This document shows, in pieces, positions 27,559 through 37,555 of a DNA stretch of 50,000 bases. The DNA is from Symbiodinium natans (lineage: Eukaryota > Sar > Dinophyceae > Suessiales > Symbiodiniaceae), in contig CAJNDS010002387.1 of assembly GCA_905221605.1 (NCBI GenBank), forward strand, positions 312,501 to 362,500. The letters are read 5' to 3'. Both the position numbers and the translations under genes were made by a program. Position 1 is the stretch's first letter. Every line of letters starts with the position of its first letter. Below the pieces are notes generated by a model. It was not told where the DNA came from and ran no database searches. It was given only the letters and a program-made list of their open reading frames with translations.

Positions 27559-30500
27559 GTTCACCTAAAGAGCAACCCAGGTTTGTCACAGGCCTGCCCA
27601 TCGGCATCACAAACGAGCAGTGCAAGGAGGTGCGGGACAGGGAGGGTGCGGGGGGGGGGGGGGGGGGGGGGGGCGGGGGGGGGAGAGGGGGGCAGGGGAA
27701 GGATTTGGGGCTCGGGAAGTATACAAGACAAGGGGCTGGGTTACTGAACACATGTTGCACACAAGCCGTTGCAACATTCGAAGACCACGAGTGCCAGCCC
27801 CCCCTCACCCCCCCCCCCTGAACTCTAAACCCTTAAATCCTTCAAACCCGCTGAACAGAGCTAGGCACCCTAAACCTCAAACCCTAAACCCTAAACCCTG
27901 AACCCTAAACCCTAAACCCTAAGAAGCCTGTTAAAACACTGGAAGCTTTGCTTCCAACCCCTTAAAATCCTCTTCAGCTTAACCCTGAAAACTTGGGATG
28001 TTCCCCCTTATGCTCTCAGTCCCTACTAGGGATTCTCGCACCCCCTACCCCTATGAAGGCCTGTTAGTATCAGGGGGACCATCCCAACTCAAGACCCTTA
28101 AGCCCCAAGGCCCGGCGCCTCCGCCAGAATCATGGTTCAGGGTTTTGGGTTGAGGTTCGTGTCCCTAAACCCGGAAACCCACCTTAGGTCCTAAACCCTC
28201 AGCCCACCTTAGGCCCTAAACCCTACCTTATAAGAACCCCAAGACCCACTTTTTTGTAGATTATTCCTGTAAGACCTTCTATAGGATTCTTACATAACCT
28301 GCAAAAAAAGTTGGTTTTGGGTTCTTAAGGTAAACCGTAAGCCCTGAACCCTAAACCCTGAACCCTGAACCCTAAACCCTAAACCCTAAACCTTAAACCT
28401 TTGGGATTTCCAAGGTCTTTAGCCAGTATGGCACCTGCACAGACGCGACGGTCCTCCCCGTGGCCGCGAGAAAACGAGCTGCCCCCGCCTACGTGGTCAT
28501 GGGCTCCCTCGAAGATGCAAGGTGGCCTGTTTAGGGTTTAGGGTTTAGGGTTTAGGGTTCGGGGTTTGAGGTTTAAAGTTTAAGGTTTAAGGTTCAGGGG
28601 GGGTGCGCATTTGTGACAACCGGACCTGATACACGTCGACCGTATTGCATTGATGCAGGTTGCAACGCGGGGTACTGAAAGGAGCGGATGGCGCTGGGAA
28701 TGCTAGCTGCCTTGCACTGGTTCAGAGGAAAGGGCCAAAAGGCCTGCAAGGTAGGATAGGCCCCGTTGTAGCTACGAGTTACCTGTGCCGAGCTCTCGGA
28801 TGGCCCTGGTGCTCGCAGATGGCGAGTGCGACCTGGAGACCACCAAGTCGAGTCGAGCCCGATCCATTGTCGAGGTGGATGAAACGGCCTTTGACCTCTA
28901 TCGGATGCTGCAGAGCAGCCGAGGTACCCACATGCCCTGCTTCGATCAGCACCTGCCTGCCAACTCTTTGAGCCCAAGCCACACGGTGGTCTTACATGGG
29001 GAACCAGGTTCAGGGAAGTCGGTGCTCCTGCGCAACCTCCTTTCTTCCTACGTGCTTCCCCAGGACGCGGGCGGCCACTGTCTGCCCGCGGTCTTCATCG
29101 ACCCCGACCACTCCCTGGACCTGTCGCTACTGGCGCGACTTCTGAAGGTGAAAGCTGAGCATACCGGCACGGCAGAAGACGTGGTCCGGGAGGTCGTCAG
29201 CGAGTCCCTGAGCAGAGTTCTGGTGTTCCGCCCCAAGGAGCCCATCGACCTCCTACACCAGCTGAGCGAGCTTCGTGCCGTCTTCGCAGAGAACCCCGTG
29301 CGACCAATAGCAGACCTGTTCACACGTGTTCAGAGCAGTTTCAAGGCTACCCATGTTGCGTTGGCTAGCACTGTCACACTTTTTCCGTGTTCTTCTGATT
29401 CCCTCTTAGTTCTCCTGCTTCAGACAAGGAATCCGACGGCTGGACTGCTGGTGGTGGACTCGATGTCCGCCTGGCAATCCGTCACCGCAGCCTTCCCGAG
29501 ATCTGCGGGATCTGTCGTGCGAGAGTGCTGGCAGGCAATCGCACGTCTGCAGCATGAGTCGTCTATCGCGGCCGTGGTGTCGTACCGAGACGCCGGGGTG
29601 GATGCACCAGGCACCTTCTTGCACTTGGGCGTGGGGCGATGCCCCAAAGTTCAGGGACCTGAGTCGGACCCACAGACGTCCCTGGTTGGTACTGCTACGG
29701 AGATGTTTTCAATATGTCCCTGGGGGCAAAACCCCAGTCCTGCCCTGGCGCCAAACCAAGATCGGTCATTCTTTGTCGTATCTACTGCAGGAGAGGTCGT
29801 AACGACTTCACCCACATGCTAAAGCACGAGCCCGGCGCTGAAGCTTGTGCGCAGACCTGTGGGAGGGGGGAGGCCAAGAATCCAACATTGCCTCAGTTGA
29901 GCCCAGTTGAGTTGCACTTTGACGAGTCTTGACGAGTCCCGGCGGGTCAGAGCATGCGGGACGCCAAGTTAGAAAAGAAAGTCCAAAGCGTCCGATGCCT
30001 CAACGACACTCACTGCATGTAGAATCAGGTTGACTTCGATTCAGGCAAGGCAGGAGCTGCCATATTTCCTCAAGAAATGCTAAAGTGTTTTGTGGTGTCG
30101 GTTCCTCAACTGAATTTGGCAAAGGTGAGTTCGGTTCTGGTTTAGCGTCATTTGCCTGAAACCTGCCTGCACCATGAGCGGCGGAGGCTTCGACAATTTG
30201 AGCCTTCACAGGTACATTGCCCGAAAGCAGATTTAGGGCCGGGTGCAAAAGAAGCTCGATGACGGTAGTGAGCCTGGATGAGGTACGATGCTCGCTTCTT
30301 TACGTGGATTCAGAAGAGAGATTTAGCGGCTCACACAGGCTGTATGTTCGCAGGTACCAACATCCTTTAACCCCATAACCACCAAAGGCCGCACACCCCA
30401 GTTACAAACATGAACCCCATACCATGAGCTACCCCCCGCCCCCCCCCCCCCAAATACCCCCAATTTGCTATATCTCTTTCGTGGACGAAGCAATCGAGGC

Positions 30501-31323
30501 CCCCGAGTCCCCGAGCCCCCGAGCCCCCGACCTTCAACCCTAAAACCCTACAACCCGAAGCACGAAACCCTTAACCCCAAACCTTACAAGAGTTGGAGGT
30601 CTTGGGTCCTCAAGTTCATTTAAGTCAAGGGCTTGCCTCGGATTTCGAAGGCATTTCCCGTCAACTCCTCTTCGGCAGAGAGGTTGGGGTTTAGGGTTTA
30701 GAATTTACTCACGCTAGGGTTTTGGCGCTTTTTTAAGCCACATAAACCCTAAACCCTAAACCCTAGACCCTGGACCCTAAACCCTAAACCCTAAACCCTA
30801 AACCCTAAACCCTAAACCCTAAACCCTAAACCCTAAACCCTAAACCCTAAACCCTAAACCCTAAACCCTAAACCCTAAACCCTAAACCCAAAGCCGAAGC
30901 AGGTGGGTCCAGGAGCATGTCAACGGCCAGATTCCACAGGGCCTCACCGAAGCAGTGGCAGTGGTTTTCGCCACACCGAAGGAGCAGCGGTGGAACCTCG
31001 GGCGTTTTTCTTAGGGTTTAGGATTCGGGGTTGAGGGTTCACGGTTTAGGGTTTAAGGTTTAGGGTTTAGGGTTTATTAGGGTTTAGGGATGCTTAGGGT
31101 TTAAGGTTTGGGGTTTAGGGTTCGAGGTGTTTGTGTTTAGGGCGCAGGGAGTTCGACCTTGCGAGGTTTGGGGCTGTTGGGGGTATAGCCGGGTGTAGAT
31201 GTAGCTGCGTGCTGATCCTTTCCGTCATCCCTTGCGACGGTGCGGCAGCTGTCCTAGGCGATTGACCATGTAAGGAATACCCTCAACCCTCAACCCTAAA
31301 CCCTGAAACCTCAACCCTCAACC

Positions 31324-31362
<39 letters not shown>

Positions 31363-31816
31363 ACCCTAAACCCTAAACCCTAAACCCTAGCCAAGGACTG
31401 GCATGGCCGGCAAAGGAAAGGGCATGCCGGGCTCGATGATGGGTGCTTGGGGGAGCTGGGGCAAGGGCGATTGGGACATGGGTTGGGGAAAAGGCGGCGG
31501 CTGGGATTCAGGTGGCTGGGACGCAGGCTGGAGCGCGGGAGGCTGGGGGGCTGGGCAGAAAGGCGGCTTCAAAGGAGGCTGGGAGCTGGGGGCCCAGAAC
31601 AGCTGGGAGAAGGGGGGATGGAGCAAGGGGGGAGGTTGGGACAAGGGAGCTGGCTGCAGTGGTGGCTATGGAGCGGATAAAGGCTGGGCCAAAGGTGCCG
31701 CCTGCCAAGGAGGGCCATACAGACGCCAGGCTTCATCTAACAGTCATTCCAGGTTTCGGGTTCAGAGGGTTCAACTCTACATCCCGCCTGAAGAACCCCA
31801 AAACACTTTGTTGTAG
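27449..31816 (+). CDS. RRM-type RNA-binding protein with Gly/Trp/Lys-rich tail, five exons
   Basis: Exon 1 (27449-27558) reads MLSLEKSPKHLVLDRPPK and on to RPTLR. Exon 2 (27581-27629) gives FVTGLPIGITNEQCKE. Exon 3 (28415-28521) gives VFSQYGTCTDATVLPVAARK, then AAPAYVVMGSLEDA. Exon 4 (30903 to about 31001) gives WVQEHVNGQIPQGLTEAVAV, then VFATPKEQ. Exon 5 (31391 on) is the low-complexity tail. Exons 1-4 form one RNA-recognition motif: RNP2 is the FVTGLP strand, RNP1 the weaker AAPAYVVM strand. Junction phases 2, 0 and 2 are consistent. Such proteins bind single-stranded RNA; the exact role is not shown. The intron between exons 3 and 4 contains the XRCC2-like gene. The join of exon 4 to 5 and the true start are less certain. 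Confidence 0.8.
27581..27629 (+). CDS. RRM gene exon 2 (RNP2 strand and first helix)
   Basis: Begins after AGCAACCCAG and ends GAG|GTGCGG. It joins exon 1 through a 22-base gap and exon 3 in phase 0 to give CKE then VFSQYG, the classic helix-1 end of an RRM. Confidence 0.8.
27646..27690 (+). repeat. G homopolymer run in the RRM intron
   Basis: A run of over 25 G with single C and A interruptions lies just after exon 2. Confidence 0.9.
28415..28521 (+). CDS. RRM gene exon 3
   Basis: Acceptor GGGATTTCCAAG, donor AAG|GTGGCC. 35 codons plus two bases. It contains the second and third strands of the RRM. Confidence 0.85.
28800..29822 (+). CDS. XRCC2-like RAD51-family ATPase
   Basis: XRCC2 is a RAD51 paralogue acting in homologous-recombination repair. 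From the first ATG the frame is 340 codons. Walker A is GEPGSGKS at residues 67-74. Next come VFIDPDHSLDLSLLARLL, matching the strand after the P-loop in XRCC2, and the Walker B region LLVVDSMSAW, then AAVVSYRD. A possible 126-base intron (29298-29423, GT...CAG) interrupts between AENP and TRNP; removing it keeps the frame, and XRCC2 proteins have no counterpart of those 42 residues, giving about 298 residues against about 280 in animals. The last ~70 residues do not resemble the family, and another frame there is also open, so the 3' end may be spliced. The gene lies within the RRM intron on the same strand. RadA/RAD51B-type paralogues are alternatives. Confidence 0.75.
   Translation: MALVLADGECDLETTKSSRARSIVEVDETAFDLYRMLQSSRGTHMPCFDQHLPANSLSPSHTVVLHGEPGSGKSVLLRNLLSSYVLPQDAGGHCLPAVFIDPDHSLDLSLLARLLKVKAEHTGTAEDVVREVVSESLSRVLVFRPKEPIDLLHQLSELRAVFAENPVRPIADLFTRVQSSFKATHVALASTVTLFPCSSDSLLVLLLQTRNPTAGLLVVDSMSAWQSVTAAFPRSAGSVVRECWQAIARLQHESSIAAVVSYRDAGVDAPGTFLHLGVGRCPKVQGPESDPQTSLVGTATEMFSICPWGQNPSPALAPNQDRSFFVVSTAGEVVTTSPTC
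29823..30740. other. Intron remainder after the XRCC2-like gene
   Basis: Unrecognised sequence, a C run at about 30430-30451, CCCGAGC repeats (30500-30525) and sparse telomere-like copies. The sequence 29823-30360 has no TTTAGGG, unlike most of the window. Confidence 0.4.
30743..30889 (-). repeat. CCCTAAA array
   Basis: About 20 heptamers immediately upstream of RRM exon 4. Confidence 0.95.
30903..31001 (+). CDS. RRM gene exon 4
   Basis: After GCCGAAGCAG the first base completes the Arg codon of exon 3, then the frame reads the last helix and strand of the RRM. The end is uncertain (GC donor at 31002 or 30987). Confidence 0.8.
31010..31390. repeat. Telomere-like tracts with CCCTCAA variant block
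   Basis: TTTAGGG copies at 31013-31140, then a CCCTCAA array (31281-31366) and three normal CCCTAAA units. It forms the intron before RRM exon 5. Confidence 0.85.
31391..31816 (+). CDS. RRM gene exon 5, Gly/Trp/Lys-rich tail
   Basis: After CCCTAG the frame reads MAGKGKGMPG and then about 85 residues dominated by Gly, Trp, Lys and Asp (WGKG, GGWD, GAG units). Such tails occur in dinoflagellate RNA-binding proteins and often mediate RNA or protein contact. The composition changes near residue 95 (GGPYRRQ), so the exon may end near 31720 and the TAG at 31814 may be intronic. Confidence 0.6.
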   Translation, partial: PRTGMAGKGKGMPGSMMGAWGSWGKGDWDMGWGKGGGWDSGGWDAGWSAGGWGAGQKGGFKGGWELGAQNSWEKGGWSKGGGWDKGAGCSGGYGADKGWAKGAACQGGPYRRQASSNSHSRFRVQRVQLYIPPEEPQNTLL

Positions 31817-32176
31817 GCTCTTCTTCTCAAACCCCTCATTCTTAGGTAGCCTGCAAAGAAGTAGGTGTTGTGAAGTCCTCATGTACTTCAATGCCCCTGG
31901 ATGTTCGAGTCATCCTCGGCATTTTACTGAGGGACTTCTTGCAAATGAACTCACAATGTGACAAATCGAACCCTGTTATTTGTAACCTGTTGAAGTTCCT
32001 GTGCCCTAAACCCTACACCCTAGCCCGAAACCCTAAATCCTCAACCCAGGCCCCCTCCCCTCCCCTCCCCCGCCCAGTTCGGGTTGAGGGTCTAGGGTTT
32101 AGGGTTTTTTTTGGGGTTTAGGGGTTCCTAAACCCTAAACCTAAACCCTGAACCCTAAACCGTTTGCCATCGCCAG

Positions 32177-32256
32177 TCTGCCTGCATGAGCTGAGGCAAA
32201 GGAACTCTGGGAAGCTCCGCTGCCTGGAAGGGCGCTTGGAAGTGACGCCGCACAGG
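32177..32256 (+). CDS. Candidate exon
   Basis: After GCCATCGCCAG the frame reads CLHELRQRNSGKLRCLEGRL, then EVTPHR, and ends at a GT donor. Basic and unrecognised. Confidence 0.45.
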
Positions 32257-32259
32257 GTC

Positions 32260-33005
32260 TTAGGGTTCAGTGTTTTGGGTTTTTTGAGTTTCAGAAGCTG
32301 AGAGCTCAGGATTTTTAGGAGGTTTAGGGTGTGGGGTGAAATTTAGGGTTTGAAACTTTGGCAAGCTTCGGGGCTGAGGGTTCTAGGAGGGTTTAGGTTT
32401 TGCTGAGGTCCTGCAAGGGGCGTTGGCTGTAGGGTTGTGGGGTCGTGCTTCGCGCCGTCATTCGCGCCGTCCATCGCTGGAAAGCGCGGTAGGGCACGGA
32501 AGATCCGGCAATGGTCTTATCCTGGGCACGACGCGAGGTGACAAAAGCGCATCCCTCGACCCTGAACCATAGATAAACCCAGGACCCACATATCAACCTA
32601 GGACCCAGAGGAGACCCTTATTCCCTTTTTCAGGGCTTAGTTTCCCTTACAAGCTCCTTTAACACCCAAAAGGGTGCCCTGATTGTTCCGAGATTACTCT
32701 TGGGTCATAAGCCCTATGACTGCCAGTGACGGCTGCTTGTTTCTTCTGATCTCTCCTAGCCACCTCAACCCTCCAGTACCGATCAAGATACCTCAATAAA
32801 TACACCAAACGTAGGCTGAGACTCTTATCCTACTCGGAAATATTCCCCATCTAATCCCTATAAAAACTCCAAAACCCTCAAAACCCTTTAACCCCTTAAA
32901 CAACCCTCAAGACCGTGAAACCCTTAAAACCCCTTAAGACCCTTAAGACCCTCAAAGCCCTTCCAGGCCCCTAGAAACCTGAAGACACGCCCGGGAGCCC
33001 CCGCT
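32260..33005. other. Intron-like stretch
   Basis: Degenerate TTTAGGG copies, a diverged CCCAGTA-family MITE fragment (about 32602-32700) and mutated CCCTTAAA copies (32870-32960). No exon is supported. Confidence 0.4.
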
Positions 33006-33009
33006 GCAG

Positions 33010-33078
33010 GCCTGTCCTTTGGTGTGACGTTCACGAGCAGCTGCTCATTTGGGCAGCTCTTTGCCCAAGATTGGCCGG
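33010..33078 (+). CDS. Candidate exon
   Basis: After CCCGCTGCAG the frame reads LSFGVTFTSSCSFGQLFAQD, then WP, with a GT donor at 33079. It has a beta-strand-like pattern. Confidence 0.45.
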
Positions 33079-33685
33079 GTGTAGGGGTTTAGGGGTTATT
33101 CTTTAGGGCTTAGGGTTTAGGGTTTAAGGTTTAAGGCTTCGGGCTTAGGGCTTAGGGCTTAGGGCTTAGGGCTTAGGGTTTAGGGTTTAGGGTTTAGGGT
33201 TTAGAGCTTTCAGGCTTTGTTTGGGGTTTCGGGTTTAGGCTCTAGGGTATAGGGTTTAGGGCTTAGAGCTTTCAGGCGTGGTAGGGTTTAGCGTTTAGGG
33301 CTTAGCTTTCAGGCTTGTTTAGGGTTTGGAGCTCTTGCGGTGGTTCAAATCAGGGTTATCTGGCTCCACCAACCCCGATAGTCAAATGCACTCCGAAAGT
33401 TTGGGGGGTAGCAAATGGCTTCGGATACCCTCAGCCCTAAAATCAAGGGCTTAGGCCGCCCACCCTATATCCGGTTGCGGGGGGGCGCAAGCCCTTTTTT
33501 GCAGCTGCCGACCCTGGGTCCAGCATCCGCAGCCAGCCCAAAAACCCCTGGAACACTCCGGCGACCTTTTGGCAGCCTCTGTGGGGACCGCCCAGCAAAC
33601 AATTTTGGGGATGACTTGTCTGGAATTTTCCTGGAGGTCCTGGGAACCTCACCCTGAACCCGACTCTTCAAGAAAAAGACGCTGC

Positions 33686-33804
33686 TTGGAGGTTCATGGG
33701 TACTTTTATGTGCGGCTATAAGTATTCTAATGATAAGGTTAGAACCAATTATAACCATAAGTACGTCAAGTAACCCCTACTTAGAAGTACCCATCAACCT
33801 CCAA
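33686..33804. mobile_element. Foldback unit, GGAGGTTCATGGGTACT family
   Basis: TTGGAGGTTCATGGGTACT at the left end is inverted at 33785-33804 with one difference. It is the same family as 15495-15616. Confidence 0.75.
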
Positions 33805-34190
33805 ATACTACTGCCAATAAGGTACCCTTTTGCAGTTGCCAGCTCAGACGTACTCTCACATGCTTCAGCCAAGTACCCTCGCAATGAGAGCCCTCTTGCT
33901 GTGTGGGCGGGACGAAGGTACAACTCACCTTGAACTGAACCTTAAACCTACTACAGGGCCACCTAGGCAGTAAACAATAAGCGCTATAAACTCCCAACCT
34001 TACACCCAAAGCCAGACGCTCTCAGCTCCAAGCCGTAGTCTTGCCGCGAGCTTTCAAGCACCTCCTAGGTAAGGGCTTGAGGGTTTAGGGATTGTGGGTT
34101 TGGAGTTGAAGGGCTTTATTGCTGTACGGCTTTAGGATTTGCAGAGAAGGGTTTAGGGTTGGGGGCACGATGAATTTCCACGTGAGGCAG

Positions 34191-34279
34191 AGACCATGAC
34201 GCTTCCGCATAACTTCCGCCTGTCGGGGCTACTGGCCGGGTCGCCCAGCGCGGTTGTGTTCTACATTGCAGAGATGAGA
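34191..34279 (+). CDS. Candidate exon with canonical donor
   Basis: After CACGTGAGGCAG the frame reads MTLPHNFRLSGLLAGSPSAV, then VFYIAEMR, and meets GTGAGT. It is one of the cleanest boundary pairs outside the two named genes. Family unknown. Confidence 0.5.
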
Positions 34280-34289
34280 GTGAGTCCTA

Positions 34290-34930
34290 AACCACTACTC
34301 AAGTTTAGGGGTTAGGGTGTACCTTAAATAGGCCCTTCGTTACATCACAGCACTGCACCGCTGTCAAGCACAATACATGCCATCACTTCCCCTTCTACCA
34401 CTACCACCACCTGTGCTGAAATACTGCTCATCATTGTCTATACGGGTTTAGGGTGGAGGGTTTAGGGTTTAGGGTTTCATGTAACACACATGTCTACACT
34501 GTAGGTTGTAGACTGCAGGTAACTTGTTGCAAGTTTGATCGCATAATAGATTCTGTATTATACACACAAACAGATTGTACTTGATTCATGGTAGGTCATT
34601 CAGCATTCCAGTTTTATCATTCATCATAAATCAAAAATATTTAATATATACATATAGGTACACCTTGTATTTCGTTATATACCACAGACTAAAGCCTATC
34701 TGGTATCTATTACTGCTTATCTTAGATCAGTGTCCGTTCATACATTACACATATGAGATCTACCATATGTATATATATATATACATATATATATAGATAT
34801 GTATATGTATCTTCATATCAAACCCTCAGGCCTAAACCCTAAACCCTATGAGCCCTGAACCCATTGTCTGTTATATTTATATATAAATAAATCTGTATAT
34901 ATATATACATGCAACAGACACTTGCCACTC
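34290..34930. other. AT-rich stretch with TA microsatellites
   Basis: 34560-34910 is AT-rich with TATATA/CATATA runs and no coding frame beyond a Tyr/Ile-rich artefact. It differs sharply from the GC-rich surround. Confidence 0.6.
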
Positions 34931-34937
34931 TCTGCAG

Positions 34938-34992
34938 GCTTTGACTGGCTACTTCACCTGCGACCACCTTTGCAGGAATCACAAGTTTGAGG
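34938..34992 (+). CDS. Candidate exon, Cys/His-bearing
   Basis: After CCACTCTCTGCAG the frame reads ALTGYFTCDHLCRNHKFE. The C-x3-C-x2-H spacing could be part of a metal site, but this is speculative. A GT donor lies at 34993. Confidence 0.5.
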
Positions 34993-35134
34993 GTACAAGG
35001 TTTCGGCCCCGAAGCTGGTTTGAGGTTCAGGGTTTGGGGCTTGGGGTTCAGGGTTTTGGTGTTTTGGGTTTAGGGTTTAGGGTTTGGGGTTCAGGGGTGT
35101 GGGGTTCAGGGCTTCGGGATTGCTATCTTGGCAG

Positions 35135-35243
35135 CCCTAAACGCTTAACATCCTGGACTGGTGCCTTTGACATGGGAACGGGCCAGCTCTACGGGTCCAA
35201 CAAGCAAGCCCCCGCACAGCTTAGTGCGTGGGTGGCCAGGAAG
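35135..35243 (+). CDS. Candidate exon
   Basis: After CTATCTTGGCAG the frame reads PKRLTSWTGAFDMGTGQLYG, then SNKQAPAQLSAWVARK, and ends at GTATAGG. Globular in character and unrecognised. Confidence 0.5.
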
Positions 35244-35665
35244 GTATAGGGATTCAAAGGTTTCGGGTGCATTGTTGGCAACGCAATCTACCTGCAACTG
35301 TCAAGGTTTAGGGTTCAGGGTTTCGGGTTTCGGTTTTAGGGTTTAGGGTTTAGGGTTTGGGGTTTAGGGTTGGCATGGAGCACATGGCGCTCGCGTCCAA
35401 TGGCTCGATACCGTAGCGCCGAGGGTCTTGTTGATTCTTCGGGCTGTTGAGCTTACTAGGGGTCCGGCGCAGCATTGAGGGATTGGGGTGAAGAGGCGTG
35501 GCACGGCCTCGTAGGGCTTCGGCTGTACGAAGAGCCTTCATGTTACACAGGCTAAAGTCAAGGCCAGTCTACTCTTAAGCAGAATAAAGCAGGATCTTGT
35601 GCGGGGCGAACCTCATATTGGCGCGCGCCTCAGGAAGCCCGCACGGGCAAAGGTGGTTTCTGCCT

Positions 35666-35751
35666 TCATGGGCTATTAGGCCTTATAATCCCCCTAACCA
35701 ACCCTATAAAGGGCCTTTTGAAGGGGTTATAGGGTATAATAGCCCATGCAG
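35666..35751. mobile_element. Short foldback
   Basis: ATGGGCTATTAGGCCTTATA at the left is matched by an inverted, slightly diverged copy at the right end (TATAATAGCCCAT). It may be a MITE remnant or a structured RNA site. Confidence 0.55.
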
Positions 35752-36211
35752 GAATTGCGCGGGTGCAAGGTCTAGAAAGGGGTGAGACTGATGAATTGGG
35801 GTTCGCATGTGTGCGGAGGGGGGTGAAGCGAAGGCCTAAACCCTGAAGTTATTTTATTTGCGAGGGGCTTGTTTCAACCTGCTCAACTTGCTCTGAGCGC
35901 ACAGGAGTTGTGGCATGGCCAGGGCTAGGAGGGAGGAGGAATTTGCAGCTGGTTCGAAATATAAACATAAACATAAATAAACATATAACCCTAAACCCAA
36001 AACCCAAAACCCTAACCCTAAACCCTAAACCCTAAACCCTATATATATATATGTATGTATGTATACGTCCCCTTTCGGGTACCATTCTGTTCGTAAGTCA
36101 TGCCATTGTGAAGCGGGGGAGCCCCAGGAGCACATATTCCCCCGTGTGGTAGGGCTTTGTGTTTGGGAGGTCTTGGTCCCGATGCCCAGGACAAGATCCC
36201 TGAAGGATTTT

Positions 36212-36285
36212 GTTTAGGGTTTAGGGTTTAGGGTTTAGGGTTTAGGGTTTAGGGTTTAGGATTTAGGGTTTAGGGTTTAGGGTTT
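36212..36285 (+). repeat. TTTAGGG array
   Basis: About ten heptamers, one ATTTAGG variant. Confidence 0.95.
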
Positions 36286-36445
36286 ACAGGGTTTGTGGGG
36301 TTTGCAGGGTTTGCAGGGTTCGCTGGTCTGAGAGCAAGGCTTACAGGGTTACGATATCAGGGATACCTTATTGGGTCCTTATCATAAGGGGATCCTACTC
36401 CTTGCGTGTCTTTCTTAGGGGTCCCCTATGTTCGTGAAACCCCAG

Positions 36446-36549
36446 GTGCCCATCCGGCTTCTTGGTGGGGATTGCGGCATCCTGACTATCACCAGCGTCA
36501 CGCTGAGCGATGGTAACCCTGCTCACATCCTCAGGAGTGCCCAGCATTC
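36446..36549 (+). CDS. Candidate exon
   Basis: After GAAACCCCAG the frame reads VPIRLLGGDCGILTITSVTL, then SDGNPAHILRSAQHS, with a GC donor at 36550. A strand-turn-helix character makes this a strong coding candidate. Unrecognised. Confidence 0.5.
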
Positions 36550-36679
36550 GCTAGGGTTTGGGTTTTGGGTCTTGGGGTTCAGGGTTTAGGGTTTGGGGTT
36601 GGGTTCTAGGGCGTAGAGCTTCGAGCCACGAAGCAGTTCCGAACGTTGTAACTCTTGTTTGCAGGATGCCCTGTACAAC

Positions 36680-36945
36680 CCTCACTACCCTTAAAACCCT
36701 AAACCCCAAACCCTAAACCCTAAATCCTAAACCCCAAAACCCTACATCCTAAATCCTGAACCCTAAACCCCAAAGCTCCACACCCTGAACCCCTGAACCC
36801 TAAAACCCTGAAACCCTAAAACCCTAAAACCCTAAAACCCTAAATCCCTAAAACCCTAAAACCCTAAAACCCTAGAACCCTAAAACCCTCAAACCCCAGA
36901 ACCCCAAAACCCTTAAATCCCTAAAACCCTAAACCCTGAAAACCC
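36680..36945 (-). repeat. Mixed CCCTAAA/CCCTAAAA array
   Basis: Heptamer and octamer variants (CCCTAAAA, CCCTGAAC, CCCCAAAA) in one block. Confidence 0.9.
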
Positions 36946-36951
36946 TCCGAG

Positions 36952-37015
36952 GAGGGCCATGTACAGCTCGGGCACCTACCAAGCCATTGGAGCTCGGGCC
37001 CTGGGCCTTTTAGGG
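36952..37015 (+). CDS. Candidate exon
   Basis: After ACCCTCCGAG the frame reads RAMYSSGTYQAIGARALGLL. The donor is uncertain. Confidence 0.4.
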
Positions 37016-37274
37016 GTTTGGGGGTTCGGCTTTCGGGTTTAGGGTTTCTACTGGGGTTTAGGGTTTGGGGTTTGGGGTTTAGGGTTAGGGTTCCTACACC
37101 CTCGACCCTAAACCCTAAACCCTGAACCCTGGGGGAGGGGGGGGGGGGTTAAGGATTTCTAAGGATTTATGGGGATATTGTAAGGGGGGTTTGGGTTGAG
37201 GCCTTCGTTGTGTTTGGCTGTCCGGCTGGGGAGGCTGAAGCTTTGGCTTGTTTGCTGCCATCAGCTGTTACATG

Positions 37275-37328
37275 TATACATCTCTCTCTCTCTATATATA
37301 TATACACAAGTTTATCAGCAAACATATG

Positions 37329-37396
<68 letters not shown>

Positions 37397-37555
37397 TAAA
37401 CACATACATACATACATACATACATACATACATACATACATACATACATACATACATACATACATACATACATACATTAATTACACACATATATATATAT
37501 ATATACACGCACGCATAAACACATGCAAACAAACAAACAAACAAACATACATACA
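37275..37555. repeat. Compound microsatellite: CT, TA, CA, CATA
   Basis: CTCTCT, TATATA (37334-37361), CACACA (37365-37393) and about 18 CATA units (37404-37477), then TATATA and CAAA. All long frames here are repeat artefacts. Confidence 0.95.
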
